Source: Promineifilum sp.
GTDB lineage: Bacteria > Chloroflexota > Anaerolineae > Promineifilales > Promineifilaceae
Length of the DNA: 63,604 bases
Assembly (NCBI GenBank): GCA_020634335.1
Contig: JACKBY010000020.1
Location: 1-63,604, forward strand
Direction: 5' to 3'
Positions 14,528-22,509 of this stretch are shown piece after piece (within the stretch, counting starts at the first letter, position 1; every line of letters begins with the position of its first letter). The notes beneath the pieces are model-generated. The model saw only the letters and a program-made list of their open reading frames with translations. It was not told the origin of the DNA and ran no database searches. A program made the position numbers and the translations under genes.

Positions 14528-16003
14528 TCAGCGCTCAAACAGACGCCGCCACAGATCAGTCGCCAACAGTCCATCAGGATCACAACGCGCTTTTAGCGCG
14601 CGAAATTGAGCGATGCGCTCCGGGCCCAAGAAAGCTTCGGCTGTCTCTGCCCGCAATGTACTGTCTTTGGCGAAGTAAAAGCGCCCACCGGCCGCCAGCA
14701 CGATCTCGTCCATCTCGCGCGTCAGCCAAATCAATCGTTGCCGATTCTCACGAGTGATACGGAAATCCATGGCCATCGAAAATCCATCGACGGCATAACT
14801 CATGAGAAAATCATCGGGGCGATGGCGTTTTAGAACGGTCAAAAAGTTGGGCAAATCTCGTCTCTGGCATAAGGACAGAATTTCGGCAAAGGCATCGTGC
14901 GCCGTCTCTTTGGGGATGAAGGGTTGGTACTGGATCAGCCCAATCGGCTGGTAGGCTTTTTTGAAGTCGGGCACGTAATCGAGCAAGAAGTGAAACTGCA
15001 CGTGGGGCTGCCGATAGCGTTTCGCTCCACCGAGATTGTCGGTTAAATATTTGCCCCAATTCGTTAGCTGGACACCCGACTTGCGCAAGAACGGCCGCAT
15101 GAACAGCCAAATGATCGACCGCGGAACCACGCCGAAAAGGTTCGGGCCGATGTGCTGGTTTTCCAGGCGCAGGGTTTGGGCCGGCTGTGGATCGGCGCCG
15201 GGCGGCAGATAATTGGCCCGATGCACGTCGCCCCGGCCGAGCGCGTTCCCCCTCGCCATCGAATCGATCCAGCCAACGATATAGTCGGAGTCAGCCGCAT
15301 ACTCGTGAAAGAACGTGAACATTTCGCCTAAGCTAGCCTTTGGTTCTGTAGCCACGTCCAACAACCCGGAATAGATACGTTTCATCTGGAGCGTTAGGCT
15401 GATAAAGATGCCCAGCATGCCAAACCCGCCGATGGCAGCGTGGAAGACGTCCTGATTTTCCTCGCGATTGCAGGTGATCACCTCGCCCGACGGCAACATG
15501 AGATCAAATTCGAGGATGTGCTCGCCGAGGGGGCCAACCCGGTAGGCGTTCTTGCCATGCACATTCATGGCCGCCGAGCCGCCAATTGTGGTCATGCTGG
15601 TACCCGTGGCAACCGGCGGCCACCAACCATCCTCAATAACATACTGCCACAATTCGGCCAAGGTTACCCCCGGCTCAACGCGAATGCGCCCGGTTGCCGG
15701 GTTCCACTCCAGGATTCGTTTGAGCCGGCGCAGATCGACTAGCATGTTTTCACTATTTATCGCCGCGTCGCCGTAGCTGTTGCCGCCGCCGCGAAAGCCA
15801 ACCGTTCGACCGCTCCGGCGAGCCAGCATCAATATGTCTTGCAGCGCGTCGACCGTGCTGGGGCGATAGACGTAGCTCATGCCACTGACCGCTTCCCCCC
15901 ACGAGGTTACCTTTTCCAGGTGACCGTCAGACAATCGAGTCACGTCATGGCCGGTAGCTTTCCGATTATTGTGGGGAGTGGATATTGATTTCACATTTGT
16001 CAT
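14528..16003 (-). CDS. FAD-dependent oxidoreductase, DprE1-like (decaprenylphosphoryl-ribose oxidase family)
   Basis: A 491-aa VAO-type flavoenzyme starting at the ATG 16003 (purine-rich AAGAAAG upstream); a longer in-frame version would run into the preceding gene. The FAD domain shows FRGGGNSYGDAA near residue 70-80 and GGSAAMNVHGKN. The C-terminal half matches M. tuberculosis DprE1 by eye: an IGLIQYQPFIP segment, the AKDS motif with Lys446 equivalent to catalytic Lys418, and a closing cap helix ending DLWRRL. The residue aligned with DprE1 Cys387, the benzothiazinone target, is Ala411 (SMAMDF). It starts 14 nt after a DprE2-like SDR gene, so the pair probably epimerises a polyprenyl-phosphate sugar at C2. 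The actual substrate is not known. Confidence 0.8.
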   Translation of the reverse strand: MTNVKSISTPHNNRKATGHDVTRLSDGHLEKVTSWGEAVSGMSYVYRPSTVDALQDILMLARRSGRTVGFRGGGNSYGDAAINSENMLVDLRRLKRILEWNPATGRIRVEPGVTLAELWQYVIEDGWWPPVATGTSMTTIGGSAAMNVHGKNAYRVGPLGEHILEFDLMLPSGEVITCNREENQDVFHAAIGGFGMLGIFISLTLQMKRIYSGLLDVATEPKASLGEMFTFFHEYAADSDYIVGWIDSMARGNALGRGDVHRANYLPPGADPQPAQTLRLENQHIGPNLFGVVPRSIIWLFMRPFLRKSGVQLTNWGKYLTDNLGGAKRYRQPHVQFHFLLDYVPDFKKAYQPIGLIQYQPFIPKETAHDAFAEILSLCQRRDLPNFLTVLKRHRPDDFLMSYAVDGFSMAMDFRITRENRQRLIWLTREMDEIVLAAGGRFYFAKDSTLRAETAEAFLGPERIAQFRALKARCDPDGLLATDLWRRLFER

Positions 16004-16017
16004 GGCTTTCTTAAGAC

Positions 16018-16779
16018 CTAGAAGTTGAGGCGGCGAAAGATGGCCGACGGGATGGAGCGCACGATCAGACCGACAAAGCGCCAACGGGGCGGGATATAAG
16101 CGATTTGGCGGCGCGACTGAATGACCTCATAAGCGCGGGCGGCCGCTTCCTCCGGCGAAATGACCCAAAAGGTTCTGGCCGCATTCTTTAGCAGATCCGT
16201 GTCAACAAAACCCGGCTTGATAGTGGTCACAGTTACGCCGTAACGCGATAGGCGATTGCGCAGAGCCTCGAGGTAGGTATCAAGTCCGGCTTTTGTGGTG
16301 TTGTAGACGGGGCTGCCCACTCGGCCACGATCTCCGGCGATGGAACTAATGCCGACGATATGTCCACCGCGAGCACGCTCGAAGCGCAAGGCCGCCTCAT
16401 TAAGCCAGGCGACGGCTCCCATTAGATTCGTGCGCAGCATAGCCTCGTCCTTGGCGAAGTTATACTCGTGCAAGGCGACAGGCGGCTGAACGGCCGCAGC
16501 ATAGACGATCAGATCAAGTCCGCCCAGATCGCGCGTGATTTGGTCGAACAGCAAGGGCACTTGCTCGAATTGCGTCACGTCATGAACGTAGGGATGGATG
16601 CTTTCCCCATGCGGGTCGTTGTGAAGCGCGGACAGGAGAGACTCGCGCCGGGCAACGGCCGCCACCTGATAGCGTCGGGCCGCCAGCAAGCGAACGAGCG
16701 CGGCCCCCAAGCCGGATGAGGCGCCAACGACAATCGCGCGTCGTTGGGATTCCAATGGGTGATTAGCCGAAGCATTCAT
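16018..16779 (-). CDS. Short-chain dehydrogenase/reductase, DprE2-like
   Basis: A 253-aa NAD(P)H-dependent SDR. Cofactor motif GASSGLGAAL at residues ~19-28, catalytic Ser in GISSIAG and YNTTK as the Tyr/Lys pair. The C-terminal tail VRSIPSAIFRRLNF closely resembles that of mycobacterial DprE2 (…RHIPRSIFRKLPI), which supports the pairing with the DprE1-like oxidase 14 nt downstream. In that system DprE1 oxidises the 2'-OH of a polyprenyl-phosphoryl ribose and DprE2 reduces the keto product. The tail may associate with membrane. No Shine-Dalgarno is clear at the ATG 16779. Confidence 0.8.
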   Translation of the reverse strand: MNASANHPLESQRRAIVVGASSGLGAALVRLLAARRYQVAAVARRESLLSALHNDPHGESIHPYVHDVTQFEQVPLLFDQITRDLGGLDLIVYAAAVQPPVALHEYNFAKDEAMLRTNLMGAVAWLNEAALRFERARGGHIVGISSIAGDRGRVGSPVYNTTKAGLDTYLEALRNRLSRYGVTVTTIKPGFVDTDLLKNAARTFWVISPEEAAARAYEVIQSRRQIAYIPPRWRFVGLIVRSIPSAIFRRLNF

Positions 16780-16847
16780 AAGCGAAATTGATTAACAATA
16801 GTGGGTCGGCGACCAGCACACGGCCGAAGATGTGGACGAATCAGTCA

Positions 16848-16879
16848 CGGCTCCTGAGATGTTGAAACCTCAGGAGCCG
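16848..16879. terminator. Perfect 11-bp hairpin between htpG and the SDR gene
   Basis: CGGCTCCTGAG and CTCAGGAGCCG flank a 10-nt loop. It lies 51 nt past the htpG stop and 69 nt before the SDR start on the minus strand. There is no T-run on either side, so it is a candidate factor-dependent terminator or mRNA-stabilising stem. Confidence 0.5.
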
Positions 16880-16930
16880 ATTCTAACAGAATAAGCGGCA
16901 GAGTAAAGCGCCGGTCTCTATTCGACTTCC

Positions 16931-18826
16931 CTACTCTACGCTATCGGCCGAGCGCTCCACAGCCTCGGTGGCAATGCTTAGCAATTCCAGAATGCGCGGC
17001 ATCATGTCACTTGGGTTGGGGAGCAGTCCTTCTTGCATAAGTGCGCCTGCATACAACTGCTCGATTGCCAGCGGCAACAACGGCGAATCAGGCTGTTTGG
17101 TCGCCAGGCTGGAAAGGCCGGCGATCAAGGGATGATTGCGATTGACCTCCAGGATTTGTGGCGGCACGTCGACCTCGCGACCCATCATTCGGTAAATACG
17201 CTGCATCTCGACACTCTGTCCGTCCGGCGACAACAGTCGAACCGGGCTATCCTTCAACACCCGCGACGGCCGCACTTCTGTCACCCGATCCCCCAGGGTG
17301 GTGACGCACCGGCCGACAAACCGGTTGAAATCCGCTTCCGGTGTCAAAGGCTCCAGGGCTGCTTCCGGGGCTGCTTCGTCGGCGGGCAACTCTAGCCCGG
17401 CATCGGCCACGTTCCTGAAATGCTTATCTCGATATTCAGGCAGCATGGGCGCGAGGAAGACGTCGAGGGGTTCGCTCCAGTAGAGCACCTCCAGATTGCG
17501 GGCCTTAAACGGATCAAGATGCGGGCTGCGTCTGGCGCTTGCCAAACTATCGCCAATCACGTAGTAGATCTGATCCTGATCGGCGGACATGCGCTCAACG
17601 TATTGATCCAGCGATGTCCACGCTTCTTCCGAATGGGTCGAGTGATAACGCAATAGAGGCAAAATTTCCTCAACGGACGACGGGTCCGTGGCGATGCCCT
17701 CCTTGAGAACAGGCCCATATTCCTCGATGAATTGTGCGTACTCCTCGGGATGGTTCTCCCCCAGCTTCTTCAACTCACGCAGCACGCGTGCCTTCACGCT
17801 CTTTCCCAGCTGCGCCATCAGTCTGTTGTTTTGCACGGTCTCGCGGCTCACGTTCAGCGGCAAATCTTCCGAATCCACCACGCCATCGACAAATGATAAC
17901 CAGGAAGGGAGCAAATCGGTGCAGTATTCCTGAATCAGGACGTTATGGGAATAGAGCATCAGGCCAGGCTCTTTACGGATACTGAGCACACCGCGCTCGC
18001 GGCGACGGGGAACGAAAAGCAAGGCGCGCAAGTTGACCGGGGAATCGGATGCAAAATGGATCGTCAATAGTGGGTCCTCAAAATCCATCGTCATCTGGCG
18101 ATAAAAATCTTTGTGCTCGTCGGCCGATACCTCTGCCGGCTGCTTGCGCCAGAGGGACTCGCGCCGATTGGCTTGGTCACCGGCGACGTATATGGGGAAC
18201 CGCACGTAGTCGGAATATTTCTTCACTATCTGCTTCAGGCGATAAGCGTTGGCAAACTCCGCTGCATCCGCTTTGAGCGTCAAATGAATCTCGGTGCCGC
18301 GGTCGGCCTTATCCGCGGGCAACACCGTAAACGCATCCCCCCCGTCAGATTGCCACGCCACCGCCTCAGCGTTAGGCTGGTAGGAGCGCGAGATCACCCG
18401 GACCTGCTCGGCAACCATAAACACTGAGTAAAAGCCCACTCCAAACTGACCAATCACATCGCCTGAGTCAATATTGTTTTGGCTGAGATTAGCCAGGAAT
18501 TCGCGCGCACCGGACTGAGCTATTGTGCCCAGATTGCGGACGATCTCATCTTGCGTCATCCCGATGCCCGTATCTCGAACAACGAGTGTCGCCGGCTTAT
18601 CCTCCTTGGCTTCCTCGAAGTCGATGTAGATGGCCGCCTCCGCCTCCGGGTCCAGAATATCGTTATTTGTCAATGCTTCAAATTGCAACCGCGTGAGAGC
18701 GTCCGAGGCATTCGAGATCAACTCGCGCAGGAAAATATCCCTGTCCTTGTAAAGAGAATGAGCCAGGATGTGGAGGAGTTGCTTGATCTCCGCTTTGAAA
18801 CCATAAGATTCGGCCGTTTTATCCAT
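16931..18826 (-). CDS. htpG: Molecular chaperone HtpG (Hsp90 family)
   Basis: ATP-dependent cytosolic chaperone of 631 aa from the ATG at 18826, chosen for the AAGGAG site 9 nt upstream. GHKL ATPase motifs: LISNASDALTRL near residue 40, VRDTGIGMT near 87 and GQFGVGFYSVF near 130. The middle-domain SRETVQNN motif with the catalytic Arg is present, and the length matches bacterial HtpG. It is monocistronic on the minus strand; an 11-bp palindrome CTAGATTCTAG (18846-18856) overlaps the likely promoter. The C-terminal dimerisation domain appears complete. Confidence 0.95.
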   Translation of the reverse strand: MDKTAESYGFKAEIKQLLHILAHSLYKDRDIFLRELISNASDALTRLQFEALTNNDILDPEAEAAIYIDFEEAKEDKPATLVVRDTGIGMTQDEIVRNLGTIAQSGAREFLANLSQNNIDSGDVIGQFGVGFYSVFMVAEQVRVISRSYQPNAEAVAWQSDGGDAFTVLPADKADRGTEIHLTLKADAAEFANAYRLKQIVKKYSDYVRFPIYVAGDQANRRESLWRKQPAEVSADEHKDFYRQMTMDFEDPLLTIHFASDSPVNLRALLFVPRRRERGVLSIRKEPGLMLYSHNVLIQEYCTDLLPSWLSFVDGVVDSEDLPLNVSRETVQNNRLMAQLGKSVKARVLRELKKLGENHPEEYAQFIEEYGPVLKEGIATDPSSVEEILPLLRYHSTHSEEAWTSLDQYVERMSADQDQIYYVIGDSLASARRSPHLDPFKARNLEVLYWSEPLDVFLAPMLPEYRDKHFRNVADAGLELPADEAAPEAALEPLTPEADFNRFVGRCVTTLGDRVTEVRPSRVLKDSPVRLLSPDGQSVEMQRIYRMMGREVDVPPQILEVNRNHPLIAGLSSLATKQPDSPLLPLAIEQLYAGALMQEGLLPNPSDMMPRILELLSIATEAVERSADSVE

Positions 18827-18845
18827 TTGTCCACACTCCTTTATA

Positions 18846-18856
18846 CTAGATTCTAG
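18846..18856. promoter_or_regulatory. Palindrome in the htpG upstream region
   Basis: CTAGATTCTAG, a perfect palindrome, sits 20 nt upstream of the htpG start and overlaps a TAGTAT/TATAAA -10-like stretch on the minus strand. It is not a CIRCE element. It may be a stress operator; support is weak because the motif is short and AT-rich. Confidence 0.3.
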
Positions 18857-19031
18857 CGCAATAGTAATCCACGATCGTAAGACCGGTATAAGCACCCAGG
18901 TTTACCCAGCAATACGAAGCGTGTTGCATTTGCCTGTAAAATTAGCATACTATACCCCACTTAACGACCGGTTCGTGTTAGGGTGGCCGATCGCCCCAAA
19001 ACAAATTACTTAGATAAGAGGAGAAAAGAGA

Positions 19032-19652
19032 ATGAAGAGGATTTTATGGATTACCCTCCTGTTATGCGCCCTTACAGGAGCGCTTGTGGCATGTGGGGGA
19101 AGCACCGAGCCACCAGCCCAACCCGCGGAGGCAAATGAAATTCCCGCAGTCGAAGCTGATGAAGAAATGGCAGTCGAGGATACGCCCGCGCCTGCCGATG
19201 AAGAAGCTCCGGTAGAAGAGGCAGCTCCCGCCGGGGAAGATGCCCCCGCAACCGAAGAAGCTGTCGCCGAAGAAGGGGCGGCAGACGGAGGCAATGAGGC
19301 GGGCGACATGATCGCCGGCCGTCCGGCGAGTGGTATCGATCCCGATACCGGTCTGGAAATTAATCCGCCAACCGTCGTGCCCGGTGTCGATTTCATCGTT
19401 CGCGGAGAAATCATAAACGCCAATCTCACGCCGCAGGATAGCCCGGAGTTCGTCATCTTGTCCCCATCGGGCACGCGATTTCGTATCCGCTCGCAACCAG
19501 TACCGGATATCAGTTATGAGGATGGCACTCAGCCGGCTTTACACGAGTTCCAACGTGGCGTACTCATTCAGGCAACCGTACGTCAAGAGGAAGGCGCCGG
19601 CGCAACCATTACTGTGCAATCTACAGATCTGACACTCTTGCACGATCAATAG
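19032..19652 (+). CDS. Secreted lipoprotein with acidic Pro/Ala/Glu linker
   Basis: A 206-aa protein with a lipoprotein signal peptide (MKRILWITLLLCALTGALVACGG, lipobox LVAC). It is followed by about 75 residues of low-complexity Glu/Ala/Pro linker (typical cell-wall spacer) and a ~100-residue globular C-terminal domain beginning GVDFIVRGEIINAN that is not recognised; its strand-rich pattern suggests an OB- or beta-sandwich fold. It has a strong ribosome-binding site (AGGAGA). Probably anchored to the outer face of the cytoplasmic membrane. It stands alone between htpG (divergent) and the MarR operon. Confidence 0.75.
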   Translation: MKRILWITLLLCALTGALVACGGSTEPPAQPAEANEIPAVEADEEMAVEDTPAPADEEAPVEEAAPAGEDAPATEEAVAEEGAADGGNEAGDMIAGRPASGIDPDTGLEINPPTVVPGVDFIVRGEIINANLTPQDSPEFVILSPSGTRFRIRSQPVPDISYEDGTQPALHEFQRGVLIQATVRQEEGAGATITVQSTDLTLLHDQ

Positions 19653-19991
19653 GCAAGTTCCCCTGCGGGCGACAATCAACTTCGCCCCCTAGAGTGCACC
19701 CAGAAACATAAGCGGGACAGGACGGCCGCCAGGTATTCGTTATGCGAAGCTTTATCCCGGTCGTCCTGCCCCGTTTCGCTTGTCTGATGCCACCGATTAA
19801 AGATTCTGCGCATTAAACAGCGGACGAAGCGCAGTCGGTTGTATCTCCCCTATAAATTGGCCAGTTGATCGGTAAACTCGATGGCCATGCCTCAAATACC
19901 TACTCAAAATTTCATATGCGCTCATACCATCTTGACAAATTAGTTCGCCTTCGTATAATACCATCTGGAATAATTTTACCAGAGGAGTATT
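19653..19991. other. Intergenic region: large imperfect hairpin and MarR-operon promoter
   Basis: No gene is supported here. An imperfect inverted repeat at 19710-19781 (AAGCGGGACAGGACGGCC against GGTCGTCCTGCC...CGCTT) follows the lipoprotein gene and may act as a terminator, although no T-run follows. The distal end holds the promoter listed separately. The rest shows no structure. Confidence 0.45.
19932..19959 (+). promoter_or_regulatory. Strong sigma-70-type promoter of the MarR-exporter operon
   Basis: Perfect TTGACA at 19932-19937 and perfect TATAAT at 19954-19959 with a 16-bp spacer; the start is expected near 19966, leaving a ~26-nt leader with AGAGGAG before the ATG at 19992. A promoter this close to consensus would need repression, consistent with autoregulation by the MarR protein, although no clear palindrome was seen. 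Confidence 0.8.
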
Positions 19992-20510
19992 ATGGATAGA
20001 TTTAGCGAGGCCCAGCGACGGCAATGGTCGGCCTTTATGCGAGCTTCTCATCCCGAAATTAACGCGCAAGCCGCTCAGCTTATGGATGATTTTCGGCTGG
20101 TATCTCATCAGATCTATCGCTTGAGCGATATGAACCTCGAAGAATCCGGGCTGTCATATGCACAATATCGCGTGCTCATGAGCCTCAGATTTAACGAGTG
20201 GACCGGCCAATGCGATGGTCTAAATCCCTCAGAGATTAGCGCCAAGCAGGGAACCAGCCGCAACACAATCAGCTCTTTAATTCGTTCTCTCGAAGAAAAC
20301 GGATTAATCGAGCGACAATTGGATATGAACGATCGGCGGCGTTTTAACATCCATCTAAGCGAGGCCGGTCGGGAAAAGATGATTGAGCAATCCAACGACC
20401 ATATCGAATTGATCAATCAGTTATTTGCCGTGCTCAGCACAGAAGAGATGGAAGTCCTCAGTACACTCCTGCAGAAATTAAGCCAACGCGCCGCAACATT
20501 AAAGGAATAA
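19992..20510 (+). CDS. MarR family transcriptional regulator
   Basis: A 172-aa winged-helix regulator. It shows the MarR pattern: an N-terminal dimerisation helix, SYAQYRVLMSL, the recognition region NPSEISAKQGTSRNTISSLIRSLEENGLIER and a wing with the DRRRFNIHLSEAGR Asp-Arg signature. It has an excellent ribosome-binding site (GAGGAG). It precedes two ABC exporter half-transporters (25 nt to the first) under one strong promoter. By analogy with many MarR-exporter operons it is probably a ligand-relieved repressor of its own operon. The ligand is unknown. Confidence 0.9.
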   Translation: MDRFSEAQRRQWSAFMRASHPEINAQAAQLMDDFRLVSHQIYRLSDMNLEESGLSYAQYRVLMSLRFNEWTGQCDGLNPSEISAKQGTSRNTISSLIRSLEENGLIERQLDMNDRRRFNIHLSEAGREKMIEQSNDHIELINQLFAVLSTEEMEVLSTLLQKLSQRAATLKE

Positions 20511-20535
20511 TCCACCAATCGCTACGGAGGCAACT

Positions 20536-22434
20536 ATGCAGTTATCCGGAAGGGCGCCCGCTGGGCGTCCAAAAAAAGCTGGCCGGCCGAGTCTAAGATC
20601 CCTCGGCCGTGCCCTTGGCTATCTTTCCAAGTATCCACGATTAACCCTTGGGGCCACCGTTGCCTTGATCATCGCCACGGCCGCTCAACTGGTTGTGCCG
20701 CAGTTACTGCAACAGATCATCGACACAATCGTCACCGCCGCCACAAATCAGGGTATTTTGAACCTACCGGCCAACATTCAGGCTATCGCGGCGCAACGCC
20801 TGGGGGTTGATCTGACATCGGCCCAGGCCGAACTGGACGGCGCTTCCCGCGCGATCATCACCGCCGGCTTAATCATCGTCCTCTTCGCCCTCGCTCGCGG
20901 CTTGTTCGCATTTGGGCAGAATTTTCTATCTCAGGCGCTGTCGGAGAATATCGCTTTCGACCTGCGCAACGATATTTTCACCAAAATTCAGCGCTTAAGT
21001 TTCAGTTATCATGACCGCAATCGCACCGGCCAACTCATGATCCGGGCGACAGACGACGTGGAACGATTGCGCGGTTTCATCGGCATGGGTCTGTTGATGG
21101 CGCTGCAAGCCTTATTGCTGCTCGGCGGGACGCTTATTATCCTGTCTCTAACCAACGTCAAACTGACCCTGGTGGTGTTGCCCGTATTGCCGATCGCGCT
21201 GATCGTCTTCATGGCCTTTGGCGCCATCGCTCAACCACTTTTCATTGAGGTGCAGAAGCGACTGGGGCGCGTCAATACGACCCTACAGGAAAACCTGGCC
21301 GGGTTGAAGGTTGTCAAGGCTTTCACCAGCGAGAAACGCGAAGAGAAGCGGTTCCACGAGGGTATCGACTCCCTAATGGAGCAACGCATCAAGGTTAGCC
21401 GTATCTTTTCCTTCCTGTTTCCCTTCATCTTCCTGATCGCTAATCTGGGTCAGGCGGCCGTCCTCTACTTTGGCGGCCGGCAGATCATCGACGGCACGTT
21501 GACATTAGGAGAGTGGCAAAAGTTTAGCCTTTATCTCGTCTATGTATTCCTGCCGATGGGCCAACTGGGATTCATTATCTCGCTGATGGCTCAGGCGGGG
21601 GCCAGCGCCGATCGCATCTTTGAAATACTGGATGCTAAAAATGACGTCGAGAACAAGCCGGACGCGATAGATTTGGGCGATGTGGATGGCCGTGTCGAAT
21701 TCCGTGACGTAACGTTCCGCTATTTCGCGGGCTCCGAGCCGGTTCTCAGCCACATCGATCTCGTCGCCGAACCGGGCGAGACAATTGCTCTACTGGGGGC
21801 CACCGGCAGCGGCAAGAGCACGATTATCAATCTGATTCCGCGTTTCTACGACGTCAGCGAAGGTCAAGTGCTGATCGACGGCCACGACGTGCGCGATGTG
21901 ACGCTGGAAAGCCTGCGACAGCGCATCGGCATCGTTCTGCAAGAGACGGTGCTGTTCAGCGGTACCATTCGCGAGAACATCGCCTACGGCCGCCCTGATG
22001 CCACCGATGAGGAGATCGAAGCCGCAGCCAAAGCCGCGGCGGCCCACGACTTTATCACCGAATTCCCACAAGGCTACGACACGGCAGTGGGCGAGCGCGG
22101 CGCGACTCTCAGCGGCGGACAAAAGCAACGCGTGGCCATTGCTCGCGCCCTGCTGCTCGATCCCCACATCCTGATCCTCGACGACAGCACCAGCAGCGTC
22201 GATCTGAACACCGAGTTTGAGATTCAGACGGCACTCGACCGCCTGATGCAAGGACGCACCAGCTTCGTCATTGCTCAACGCATCAGTACAGTGCTCAATG
22301 CCGACCGTATTTTGATCCTCGAAAAGGGCCGGATTGTTGCTCGCGGCACGCACGAAGAACTCATGGAAAACAGTCCAGTTTACGCAGAAATCTACCACTC
22401 ACAGCTGGCGGAAGACATCACACCGGCCGGATAA
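20536..22434 (+). CDS. ABC exporter half-transporter, degenerate-site subunit
   Basis: A 632-aa fused membrane/ATPase protein (six-helix type IV exporter domain to ~350, then the nucleotide-binding domain). Walker A GATGSGKST and signature LSGGQKQR are canonical, but the catalytic Glu after Walker B is Asp (LILDDSTSSVD) and the H-loop His is Gln (VIAQRIS). This is the pattern of the subunit that contributes the non-hydrolysing site in heterodimeric exporters such as TM287/288 and BmrCD. The loop after the first helix has an extra ~40 residues. Good ribosome-binding site (GGAGG). The partner gene follows at 22510. Confidence 0.93.
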   Translation: MQLSGRAPAGRPKKAGRPSLRSLGRALGYLSKYPRLTLGATVALIIATAAQLVVPQLLQQIIDTIVTAATNQGILNLPANIQAIAAQRLGVDLTSAQAELDGASRAIITAGLIIVLFALARGLFAFGQNFLSQALSENIAFDLRNDIFTKIQRLSFSYHDRNRTGQLMIRATDDVERLRGFIGMGLLMALQALLLLGGTLIILSLTNVKLTLVVLPVLPIALIVFMAFGAIAQPLFIEVQKRLGRVNTTLQENLAGLKVVKAFTSEKREEKRFHEGIDSLMEQRIKVSRIFSFLFPFIFLIANLGQAAVLYFGGRQIIDGTLTLGEWQKFSLYLVYVFLPMGQLGFIISLMAQAGASADRIFEILDAKNDVENKPDAIDLGDVDGRVEFRDVTFRYFAGSEPVLSHIDLVAEPGETIALLGATGSGKSTIINLIPRFYDVSEGQVLIDGHDVRDVTLESLRQRIGIVLQETVLFSGTIRENIAYGRPDATDEEIEAAAKAAAAHDFITEFPQGYDTAVGERGATLSGGQKQRVAIARALLLDPHILILDDSTSSVDLNTEFEIQTALDRLMQGRTSFVIAQRISTVLNADRILILEKGRIVARGTHEELMENSPVYAEIYHSQLAEDITPAG

Positions 22435-22509
22435 GAAACAGCCATAGCGTGAATAGCGGCCTCTGAAACCGCCAGGCGCGCTGGTTTCTCATCCACGGAG
22501 AAAATCATT

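Noticed and set aside
19140..19310. Acidic Glu/Ala/Pro-rich stretch in the lipoprotein as a tandem DNA repeat
   Set aside because: The protein is low-complexity but the DNA shows no constant repeat unit; it reads as a linker.
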